Assembly (NCBI GenBank): GCA_013176395.1
Contig: JABMLP010000016.1
Location: forward strand, 124,001 to 188,000
Origin: Venturia oleaginea
Taxonomy: Eukaryota; Ascomycota; Dothideomycetes; Venturiales; Venturiaceae
Length of the DNA stretch: 64,000 nucleotides
Direction: 5' to 3'
Position 1 is the stretch's first letter. The number at the start of each line of letters is the position of its first letter. Under the pieces are notes generated by a model. That model worked only from the letters and a program-made list of their open reading frames with translations. It searched no databases and was not told where the DNA came from. Both the position numbers and the translations under genes were made by a program. Of this stretch, positions 54,742 through 64,000 are shown piece after piece.

Positions 54742-56782
54742 ATGCATTTCTCCCAACTCCTCACCTCCATCCCCGCTATTGGCGCTGTGTACAGCTGCTA
54801 TGGCTTCCCAGTCGCGTCTCGCTCAGCGTACGCCGTGGCAGAGCACCACCCAGTGCCAAAAGGCTGGACTAAAGTCGGACCAGCGCCAAAGTCGGCACCC
54901 ATCAATCTCAAGATCGGATTGAGGCAGGGCAATGAGGGAGTCATTGAGCAACATCTTCTCCAAGTCTCGGACCCAAAGCACGCACGATATGGCCAGCATC
55001 TATCGACAGAGCAAGTCCACAGCCTCATCACCCCTGCAGATGAGACGCTTGATTCAGTGGGCGGCTGGCTCCTGGAAAACGCCATCACTTCCTTCAGCTA
55101 CAGCCCTGCCAAGGATTGGATCTCGACATCGATGACTGTTGGTCAGGTGGAACAACTCCTGCAGACTGAGTACTACGTCTTTGTGCACGATGATGGTACC
55201 ATGGTTGTTCGTGCGCCCGAATGGTCGCTGCCCCTTCATTTGCATCAACACATTGACGTCGTCCAACCCACTACAAGTTTCTTCCGCCCAACGGCCGCGG
55301 CAAAATCGCTCGTTCTGGATGGAACGGGCGAGAGCGTTTCCTGGTGGGAGGCTCACGGCCAGACCTTTGCTGCAAAGACCGTATGTGATTTCTCAAACTT
55401 CATTTTGCGCAACTTCACTTGTGTGGTCCCAATCTGTGGAAGCTTCTTTTGCGGGACGATTTTCCAGAGCTTCATAATTCAGTGATAAGTGTCTCTTCGC
55501 TAACGTTTTTGTTCAGGCCGGAGCTGTCTCGAACAGCTCTCTCTCGTCCATCTGCGACATCACATTCACTACTTTGGAGTGCGTTCGCACTTTGTACGGA
55601 ACAATTGATTATGTCCCCAAAGTCCCAGAAAAGCAAACGCTGGGCATCGCAAACTACTTGAACGAGACCAACAATCGTGCCGATGTGAACTTGTTCCTCT
55701 CACTTCAGCGTCCTGAAGCCGTGTCTGCAGCTCAGACTTTCGAGCTCATCAGTGTCGCTAACGGAACCCTTTCCCAAAACTACACCGCCGCTCAAGTTGC
55801 TTCTGGTCATGGTATCGAAGGTATTCTTGATGCCGAGTGGGTCATCGGTGTCGCCTATCCCATTAAAATGGTTTCTTGGTCAACCGGAGGATCTCCTCCT
55901 TTCATCCCAGACTTGGCCACACCAACAGATACCAATGAACCCTACCTTACTTGGCTCGACTATGTCTTGGCCCAAAAGGATCTCCCGACAGTAATTTCAA
56001 CCTCATATGGTAAGCTACGAAAGCACACGGGATTGTAACCATCTTGCTAACTCCCATCAGGTGACAGCGAGCAAACTGTTCCATACTCATACGCCAAGCG
56101 TGCCTGTGCTGGCTTCGCTCAACTCGGTGCTCGTGGTATCTCAGTCCTCTTCTCGTCTGGCGACGCCGGTGTTGGTGGCAACGGAACCTGCTTGTCGAAC
56201 GATGGCAAGAACACGACCATGTTCATCCCCAATTTCCCAACCTCCTGCCCGTGGGTCACCTCCGTAGGTGGAACAGAAGCGTTCGAGCCAGAAGTCGCCG
56301 TCAAGCGATTCGGTTCCGGCGCTGGCTTCAGCAATTACTTTGGTGCCCCTGAGTACCAGAAGGAGGCTGTCGATGACTACATTGAGAGCCTTGGCGGTCT
56401 CTACGATGGCCTCTACAACAAGTCTGGTCGTGGATACCCCGATGTTGCTGCCCAAGGAAACCACGATGTTATTGCCTTCAACGGTAGAATCAGAACTGTC
56501 GGTGGTACCTCCGCCTCCAGCCCTACTGTCGCTGCAGTAATTGGCCTTGTCAACGATGCTCTTTTGGCTGAAGGAAAGCCGGTTCTTGGTTTCTTGAACC
56601 CGTGGATCTACAGTGGTGGCTACAAAGGTCTTAATGACGTCGTCAGCGGATCAAGTGTTGGATGCAACACAGCTGGGTTCCCTGCGAAGGCTGGTTGGGA
56701 TGCTGTTACTGGATGGGGTACGCCGAATTTCCCTAAGCTTGTCAAGCTTGCTTTGGAGAAGGATGGTGGGTATGGAGGATAA
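54742..56782 (+). CDS. secreted sedolisin (tripeptidyl-peptidase-like, family S53)
   Basis: Three exons (54742-55380, 55517-56009, 56061-56782) give 617 residues. A signal peptide is followed by a pro-domain of about 200 residues (HPVPKGWTKVGPAPKSAPIN, DPKHARYGQHLSTEQV), which folds the enzyme and is removed in acid. The catalytic domain has GHGIEGILDAEW with the catalytic Glu and Asp (about 314 and 318), the oxyanion Asp in FSSGDAGVGG (about 412) and the nucleophile in GGTSASSPTVAA (about 528). The C-terminal LNDVVSGSS and GWDAVTGWGTPNF form the calcium site. It digests proteins at acid pH outside the cell. The first intron is longer than usual (136 nt). Several N-glycosylation sites. Complete. 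Confidence 0.95.
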
Positions 56783-59229
56783 AAACAGATATTAGAAATT
56801 TGTTTTTGGTTAAAAGACGGATCTGTAGACCTGTAATCCAATAATCATCATTTCACCTTGTTGATCCGGATTTGAATTTGACCATCGTTCTGGTTTGATG
56901 AAACTCGATTTTTCGGCAAGGTCGAGATTGGAAACCCAGTGACTTGAGTAGACTGATTTCAATCTTCCTCATTAAATGCTCTTTCATAACTTGAAGTCGA
57001 GTGAAAGATTCTGACGATGGAGGAATTTGTCTTACCATCACGTGGCCGTCATCTCACGAATCAGACGTGGACGCTTTCTTCTCTTCAATAAAAAACAACA
57101 AACAAGTTAATAAGTCACCACCGTATTATTTCACCAGACTCGTCCCTTTCTTATTGTGATGGATTCTCTTTTACGTTATGCCCTTCTTGATATTTCGTCG
57201 TCGTTGTCGATGTCCCGTCCTTGTAGGAATAGGTGAGGTGATTTTATCGCCTTTGCTGGATTTTGTCGCGTTGTTGCTTTGGGTATTCTTCGATTGATTG
57301 GTATGGTGGATTTTGAGGAGTTAAGGTGATTTTCTGGGTTGTGATGATGATGATAATAATAATAATAGGGTTTTTGAGAGGAGGTTGTGGGGGTGTGGGT
57401 ATGGGGGGTGGAGGTAAATTTGGCGAAATTTGTGGGTTTTAAGAGTTAGTGGGGGACGGATAGCCATAAAGTCATCGTGTTGATATCGTTTGGTGAAAGA
57501 TGAAGTGGTACTTGATTTGGGGCGATGTTCTAGGGCGAGATATTTGTGTATTGGAATGAAGAGAGGTGCGGGAACAGAATTGAAGATGTGATTGTGGCGA
57601 GAAATGGTAACCTTTGTTCGGACTGGTTTGTGGTGACACTGGGAATGAGGTAGGATGGATATGGAAAGTTATGTATGATTTCTATATACCGTCTTCTATT
57701 TTGTGGTCGCTAATTTTCTTAACAGTATTGAATTGGTTTTGGACTTATGAGAGGTTTCGCAGGTAGAAGGTTTGTTGAGGGGCCTTTCATTTTGATCACT
57801 CTACTTTATCCCGTCCCAATTTTATATATTTACTTAAAATATGCCACTATATTCTTCCATTTTACTCTCGAGATCCTTGCTCTCTTTCACAGCTAGAGAA
57901 AATAAGATCCTCTAGGTCGTAGGTGCTTGTCGGTATTACGGCTTGGCCTTGAAATGCGCCTCATCTATCTCCATCTCGCCACGCCTTCGGATCACGGTCA
58001 TCTGGCACGTTTTATCTGTTGATTGGCCGGACGCAGGCCAGGGCACGTGAATTTTCATTGTGAGCGAGCAAGCCATTGAGCCCTGAGCCATACAGGCTTC
58101 CTCAGCCACACGGGGCTTCAGCCACGGGGTAGGTCTCAGGATGGCATGCCCACGGCTCAATTGCTTCTCGATTGAAGGCAAATGAGGTGCCCTACTGCCC
58201 GCACGTATAAGACGTTGACTACAGGGTGTAGGCGGGTGGGAATCTAGATACAAGACGAGCCTCAGAGGGCTCAGAAGTCGTGCGATATGCGAGATCGCCA
58301 TGTTGTTGTTGTCGCTTGGTCGGACGAGGCCCTTGCTCCACCAGATAGACACTAGCACAATTTTCTTTTCCAAACTTCAATCTCGCTTGCTCTCTGCACC
58401 TCTCATATTAGAAGGCGATATCTCATAGCCTCTCCGAAGAGAGCCAAATCTAGGGAATCATTTCCAACTCCATCTTAATGCCGCCAAATTTCTAGCAAGC
58501 TCAGGGAAAGAGCACCGGGGCAAACTGCTCGACCTTGATATTGACTTAACACGGGTGGGTACGAGAGCTGTTGCAGAGGCCATGGGGGCACTGAATTGAT
58601 GAGGCGAACGGTTGCTAGGACTGCGTTAATAACGGCATCGAAACTTCAAACTGTCGTTGTATCCAAAGGCATACCTTGCAACCGCTTAATCTCCCTTCTA
58701 CCGCTTCCTTCCTCTCACCTACTTTAAATATATCCATGTATCGAGAACAAATCTCTCTCGGCCAGGAGCGCTCATTCTTTAGTCGCAGGGTGATTTGATC
58801 CCAGGACAGATGTTCAGAACTTCCGGATCAGCCTGTATAGTATTTGTTCTTCAACTCTATCATTCTTTTTTCCCACATTCAAGTCACTCACTCAACTGAT
58901 CTTACCTTTTTCGTTGACCCACTCCCTCAATTGATCTTACCTCTCCACTCGACCTCGCTCATTCACTTTATATCCCTCCTTCGGTTCATCTTACTCTTTC
59001 ATCACTCTCATTTGCATGATTTTACTTACCACTATTATCATATTACTCTCAATTCTCAAGTTTCCCGACAAGGCATGTCACCAACATGATGTTGGACAGT
59101 TTTTTTTAATTTGGTGCGCGCGTTGCCTCCGCCATTATCAGTATGGAAGCGACAGCAATACCAAATCCGAGCCATCACACTCTCGTTCGAAGCGACTCAT
59201 TACCTTCACCCTTAGACAGGCGCTTTTAA
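56783..59229. other. gene-free stretch between sedolisin and CAP relic
   Basis: No supported gene. Contains a GATGATGATGATAATAATAATAATAG microsatellite near 57,342-57,367 and a pyrimidine-rich run with TCACTCACTCAACTGATC-like duplications around 58,885-58,985. A minus-strand frame of 145 codons (57936-58373) lacks any motif. Confidence 0.45.
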
Positions 59230-59702
59230 AACGTTGTCCTCTCCCACATCAACAACATCTGTGGCCAACATCGAGCCAATGCACTAACATGGAATACCAA
59301 CCTCGCAGCCACCGCTCTCCGCAAGGTCAATGGCTGCCACAAAAACCATTCTGAAAGTCACTAGCCTTTCATGAGATGATTAGCTGACTAGATGTGGACA
59401 GGGCGACCACGGCGAAAATGCCTTCGAGATCTGGGTTGAGCCGGTACGTTCTTCCACGGATTGGACCGCAAAGACGCGCAATGCCATCGACTCCCGGGCT
59501 AATGAGAAGGATCTTTATAATGCCGGCCATAGTGACCAAGCTTACCACTTCACGCAATTGATTTGGAAGGGGAGCTCGAGGATTAGGTGTGCCTGGTCCT
59601 CTCATATTTGCGAGGGAAATGCTCATAAGGATTGGTGGTTTTACATTGATTTTGATCCGAGGTAATGTTGGTGGGTGTTTTACGGAAAATGTCACTGGTT
59701 GA
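59230..59702 (+). pseudogene. CAP/PR-1-like secreted protein, pseudogene
   Basis: CAP-superfamily sequence in order over three frames. Frame 1: INNICGQHRANALTWNTNLA, then ALRKVNGCHKNHSE. Frame 2: GQGDHGENAFEIW, then DQAYHFTQLIWKGSSRIRCA and KDWWFYIDFDP, the CAP signature blocks. Frame 3: RGNVGGCFTENVTG and a stop, the expected CAP end. No GT...AG pair with the right length joins frames 1 and 2, and frames 2 and 3 are offset inside a contiguous conserved stretch, so an indel is required. Upstream of frame 1 there is an in-frame TAA and no ATG or signal peptide. CAP proteins bind sterols or act at host or competitor surfaces; this copy is most likely dead. Confidence 0.7.
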
Positions 59703-59931
59703 AGGACTTTAGGGTGAACGATAAGATATGTTTTTTCCATGTGGATATTACTGTGACATGGTGAGATTGATAAGGCATAATGGCTTTGGATGGGGAAGAC
59801 ATTCATTTACACTCACTTAGGTCAGCCAGACACCAGCTGGACTCTGACATGACTTTCACCTGTTTCCTCGGTAAAGAAACAACATGAAACCGAAATCGCA
59901 AAAGCAAACAAACGTCGTAACAATTCCCAAT

Positions 59932-60969
59932 TCAAGTGAACGACTTGAAAAAATTCCAAGTCTCATCCTCCGCCTCCCTAGTAGGCATATGTCCCCCATC
60001 AAACTCGGTCCAAACAACCGGACTCTCGGCCGGACACTCGTACCTCGTCGTAACCCTCTGCTTACTACCCTCAACAGCAAACCCAGCAACCTGCGCTTTA
60101 CACCCATTATTCTTCACAAAATCATCCCTCCCCTCCCTTCCATACTGTATCCACCCATCACAAGTCCCCATAACACCCATATACGGCACCGCCTTAGCCT
60201 CACACTTCAACACCGGCTCCGCCTTTCGCTCCCCTAAAAGCACCGGATTCATAAACGACGACGGATCCAAAAAACCATACGAAGAACTAAACGTATCCGT
60301 TTTCTTACAGGAACCGGGGATAGGCGCTTTCGTCCCTCCCGCTCCCTTATTATCCCTCGCCATCCCACCGATGACTTGATCAAAACCACATCCACTCTGC
60401 ACAGAGACGGCTCGAAACTTATCCCCCCGTAAACAGGCAAGGGAATAACTCATCACGCCGCCGAAACTGAAGCCAGTGCTGAATCTCAGTGTACTCTCGG
60501 TGCAGAACTCGGCGTCGATGGCGTCGATGATTTTATCGACGAAGGATATGTCTTGGGCGCCGTATTTACCGCCTGTGTGCCACCAGCCTGTTATCCCCTT
60601 GACGAAAGCCGTAGCCACCCCCGTTGACTTTCCGCCGCTTTGGATGGGTGTTTGGCCTTGCGGGGAGATGAGGATGGAGGTGTTCCCCGCGCGTGGGAGG
60701 AGCCCATAATAGCTGCGTGCGGTATCGTTTGCTGTTCCGCCTGTAGCGTGGAAGGCGAAGATGGTCCGGTATGGTTTTTTGTTATCGTAGTTTTCCGGGA
60801 GGCGGATTACAAACGGGCGGGTTGCATTGTTGATTGTGAGGGTGTTTGTGCCGTTTTTCAGGGTCGATGGGGATTTTCCGCAGCCCGGTGATGGTGATGC
60901 CGTGGTGGAGGTTATTATTGTTAAGAGAGTGAGGAGGGCTGTGGATAGCCTCATGATGAACGTTCGCAT
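59932..60969 (-). CDS. secreted feruloyl-esterase-like protein (alpha/beta hydrolase, CE1-like)
   Basis: Intronless, 345 residues from the ATG at 60969; another ATG at 60954 is equally possible and one at 61038 would bury the signal peptide. MRLSTALLTLLTIITSTTAS is a signal peptide. The mature part starts PGCGKSPSTLKNGTNTLTIN and has FVIRLPENYDNKKPYRTIFA, FHATGGTAND at the oxyanion hole, GITGWWHTGGKYGAQDISFV, the nucleophile elbow STGFSFGGVMSYSLAC, and EFDGGHMPTREAEDETWNFF with the catalytic His. This is the layout of fungal type C/D feruloyl esterases, which release ferulic acid from plant cell-wall polysaccharide; a related poly-ester activity cannot be excluded. Cysteines are plentiful, as in the family. 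Complete. Confidence 0.9.
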   Translation of the reverse strand: MRTFIMRLSTALLTLLTIITSTTASPSPGCGKSPSTLKNGTNTLTINNATRPFVIRLPENYDNKKPYRTIFAFHATGGTANDTARSYYGLLPRAGNTSILISPQGQTPIQSGGKSTGVATAFVKGITGWWHTGGKYGAQDISFVDKIIDAIDAEFCTESTLRFSTGFSFGGVMSYSLACLRGDKFRAVSVQSGCGFDQVIGGMARDNKGAGGTKAPIPGSCKKTDTFSSSYGFLDPSSFMNPVLLGERKAEPVLKCEAKAVPYMGVMGTCDGWIQYGREGRDDFVKNNGCKAQVAGFAVEGSKQRVTTRYECPAESPVVWTEFDGGHMPTREAEDETWNFFKSFT

Positions 60970-62000
60970 TGACAATGGCAAAACGAGTGTGTGCTCTAAG
61001 AACAGGAAGTTCAAAGACTCTGCTAGAAAGTACACCATTTTCCTAGCGATACCAGGAAATCGATAACATCATCTCTCTGTGCATTTGGAGATAGATCTCT
61101 AATGCGATCAAAGCGACGTGTTTCAAAACCTCGTACCTCAGATTCAAAGCCAAGTCCCTATCGCTCAGCAATTCCTCACCACTAAAGAACCTCATCTCTC
61201 TCTCGATAGAAAAGCAATGCAGCAGCGTATTTCGTTTCGAAGTGCAAGTCAACGACTTCTATGTTGACTCATCAAACCGACAAATCAATCAGATGCTTCG
61301 GCCGTATAACGAAGATCTTGAAACGCGCACGATTCGCGCGTCGTAGTCTAGCTTATTTAGGTCGAGATTACTATAGTAGGGCAACGCACTGACTACGAGG
61401 CACGCGAGGCTATCCTATACGATGCAATCAAGGAAAATTGATTAGATCGAACTCTTGCATCGACAAAGTATTTGCCTGTCTTGAGCCAAGCTACTGTATG
61501 GTTGCCAACATCGTGGAAGCAGCCGCTTTAAACGTCTATCGGGCCTAGTATATTGTGACTATCGCAAGGATTCACAGGGATATTTTTGCTGTACCACAGT
61601 AAAGCGGATGCGAGGCAAGGCTGACAAGGTTGGGGTTGCTGGGCATTTAAAATGGCTGATACCATAGTAGATGCTGATTTGACATTCCCACCGCGACCGG
61701 TCACCAGAGCGACCTACCATATTTTCAGCTCGAACGCTCGTGCTTCCGCTGCCTTGAACAGATTGAAACCACCAAGGCTGACCAGGCTTCGGGTCGACGG
61801 CTGCCCAACGAATATTACATACTTGACGAGATTCATCCTGCCTACCCGGAACATGGACAGAGCGAACGCCCGGAGCTTTCTCGAAAACCTTACATGTGCT
61901 ACTCATGGAGCGAAAGATTTTGATGATAAGAGAGACACTTCGGAAATTCTTGTTGATTCGTTATGTGGACGGCTTCTGTACCTGACCATCTATCATAACC
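60970..62000. other. divergent promoter region, no gene
   Basis: Lies between the divergently transcribed esterase and lysophospholipase genes. Short frames on both strands around 61,560-61,950 have no motif. It presumably holds both promoters. Confidence 0.45.
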
Positions 62001-63745
62001 ATGCGCTTCAACTTGAGGCCTGGCGTCCGAATCTCTTTCTGCCTAGCGTGTCTTGTCTCAAGCCTGAACGCGCTTCCAGCGCCAGCAAATACTCGCAATG
62101 AGAGCCAGCCATACGCGCCAGTCATCTCTAGCTGTCCGACAGATATCCCCTTGACCAGGCCAGCCGACAGCATCTCAAAAGACGAGGACTTGTATGCCAC
62201 CAAACGACATGCCAAAGCATCAAGCGCTCTCAAAGCATGGCTAAAGAAGGTAGACCCAAGGCTACCAACTTCCAACCTTCCAGTAATAGGTCTCACGACA
62301 AGCGGTGGAGGATATCGCTCTCTTCTTACTGGTGCTGGCATTGTTCGCGCATTCGACGCACGCGAAGACACACACCAGCCAACAAGTGGCCTTCTCCAGT
62401 CACTGACATATTCTTCGTCTCTCTCTGGAGGCGCATGGTTGGCGTCGTCGATCGGAGGCAATGGTTTTCCCAAAATCTCATCCTTGCAGTATGGGCTCTG
62501 GAGGCATACTTTCCAATCTCCGCTGTACATTCCACGGGAGAACAGTACCGCCTTGCGATCAAGTTCTCTCGGGGCGTACGATAAGATTCTAAATGATATT
62601 AATTCCAAAACCCAGGCTGGGTTTCCGGCAACTATTACTGATTTATGGGGACGGCTGTTGTCGTGAGTAGAGGAATATTGCCAGAAAACGGAACAATGAC
62701 TGACCTTTTGATATCTAGGTACCAGCTTCTCCAAGGCCCAGATGGAGGAGTCTCGCTGACTCTCTCGAACGCACCCGAAACAGAGTATTGGAAGAACTAC
62801 GAAGCGCCTTATCCTATTATCACAGCTTTGGGGGTCAACCGCTCGGAAGGCCTATGCAAATCAAAATCGAGAAGCATCCAGTACGAATTCCATCCGTACG
62901 AGTTTGGCAGCTGGGATCCAGGAGTGGCCGCTTTCATGAGAACAAAATATGTCGGAACGGCGATGATGGATGGCAAGCCAGCTGTTCCCGGAATGTGCAT
63001 CCAGAACTTCGACAACCTCGGGCATGTCTTCGGAACGAGCTCAAATATATTTGACGAGTTATGCGTAAACGTCAACAACAACCAGAGTACAGCCGTCGAA
63101 AAGATGTTTCCGAGTTTAGCGCCTGTGTTCGACGCTCAGCGGCAGAAAGGAAACGAGGGGTTATACTCCATGTATCCGAATCCTTGGAAAGGTTCTCCTC
63201 AATCACCGCTAGTCCAGAACGACACGGATATTTTTTTGGTTGATGGCGGATTGTCGATGCAAAACAACCCCGTCTGGCCGTTATTGCACCCTCATAGACC
63301 TGTCGATGTCATTATTATCAACGACAATTCGGCTGACACTCCAACTAACTACCCCAACGGTTCGGAACTGCGAAGGACGTACGAGCAGGCGAAGGAATCG
63401 GGATTGACGCGAATGCCCCACGTCCCAACAGCAGAAGTTTTCGTAGCTATGGGCATGAATAAACGAGCATCGTTCTTTGGATGTGATGAGAAGGAGAAGA
63501 TTACACTTGTCTACCTTCCAAACACGCCTTTCTGGTATGAAAGTGGCATGTCGACCACGAAGCTTCAATACACTCCAGCGCAGGTAGACGGCATGATTGA
63601 GAACGGGATGTTTGTCGCGACCCAGGGAGTTGATGCTGAATGGCCGTTCTGTTTGGCCTGTGCGATCTTTTTGAAGACTGGCGAGTTGACACCTGATGCG
63701 TGCAAACCGTGTATGCAGAGATACTGTTATAGAGAAAAAGGATGA
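62001..63745 (+). CDS. secreted lysophospholipase / phospholipase B
   Basis: Two exons (62001-62662 and 62719-63745) give 562 residues; the 56-nt intron has GTGAGT and TCTAG ends. A signal peptide (VRISFCLACLVSSLNALPAP) precedes the PLA2/lysophospholipase catalytic fold: GLTTSGGGYRSLLTGAG at the oxyanion site, YSSSLSGGAWLAS with the nucleophilic Ser (about residue 140), and FLVDGGLSMQNNPVWPLL with the catalytic Asp. Other family blocks are FEFGSWDPGVAAF-like YEFGSWDPGVAAFM and TPTNYPNGSELRRTYEQA. It hydrolyses acyl chains of (lyso)phospholipids, usually at the cell surface or outside. The cysteine-rich end CLACAIFLKTGELTPDACKP is typical; no GPI signal follows it, so the protein is probably soluble. 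Length is normal. Confidence 0.93.
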
Positions 63746-64000
63746 GAGTGGACGCTAGAAATGACATAGTAATGTATAATCCGTTGACTAGCGAACGACC
63801 AATGATGATTATGCTTTTTGTCCACCAAGACGAGGCTTGAACATGTCTCGATGACGACATTATCTGTGTCCCAAGGGAAACTAAAAGATTGACAAAAGTC
63901 TCAAGGCGACGAGAAACTGAATCGATACGTTTTGGAGGTCGCCTGGATTCCCCATGATCATGAGCCAAAGGCCCCCAAAAATGAAGGGACCTGAGATGAA

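Overview
The window is nuclear DNA of a filamentous ascomycete (Pezizomycotina). The genes carry short introns of about 50-70 nt with GTAAGT/GTATGT-type donors and CTAAC/CTGAC-like branch sites. The recognisable proteins are typical of that group: Mdm10, Mrt4, a Spg1/Tem1 GTPase, an Rrb1-type WD40 protein, DUF3176, MARVEL, HET, sedolisin, S10 carboxypeptidase, a feruloyl-esterase-like enzyme, lysophospholipase and a P450. I cannot place the genus; Leotiomycetes is a guess. All exon boundaries were inferred by eye from splice consensus and reading-frame continuity.

Layout. 1-1.2 kb: the 5' part of an alpha-arrestin gene (minus). 1.2-11 kb: gene-poor, with a decayed alpha/beta-hydrolase (minus) and an F-box gene interrupted by two in-frame stops. 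11.2-11.8 kb: a four-helix MARVEL protein. 12.6-17.6 kb: a dense array of seven short paralogues sharing an LPRELRQ-x-IL motif, five apparently intact and two broken; one more apparently intact paralogue lies at 39.2 kb and a degraded one at 40.3 kb. 17.9-20.4 kb: mdm10 and mrt4, divergent. 20.4-24.9 kb: no gene seen. 24.9-27.8 kb: a DUF3176 membrane protein. 28.4-29.3 kb: a secreted repeat protein with regularly spaced Lys-Arg sites, a candidate Kex2-processed peptide precursor. 31.8-33.6 kb: a six-exon serine carboxypeptidase. 34.3-37.05 kb: a 17-exon secreted protein whose proline-rich tail is built from duplicated mini-exons. 38.8-40.9 kb: a 70-residue protein and the two outlying LPRELRQ genes. 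42.5-45.7 kb: conserved rrb1 and spg1. 46.6-48.7 kb: a ruined HET gene, a pair of 30-bp inverted repeats and a broken hypothetical gene. 50.2-52.1 kb: a seven-exon cytochrome P450. 54.7-63.7 kb: secreted hydrolases (sedolisin, feruloyl-esterase-like protein, lysophospholipase) and a dead CAP/PR-1-like gene.

The window thus mixes conserved single-copy housekeeping genes with islands of lineage-specific, duplicating and decaying genes. Several lesions in the decaying genes are compatible with C-to-T transitions, as repeat-induced point mutation would leave, but this was not measured.

The strongest candidates for undescribed biology are (1) the LPRELRQ small-protein array, (2) the Lys-Arg repeat precursor whose exon boundaries coincide with repeat boundaries, and (3) the mini-exon-built proline-rich tail.
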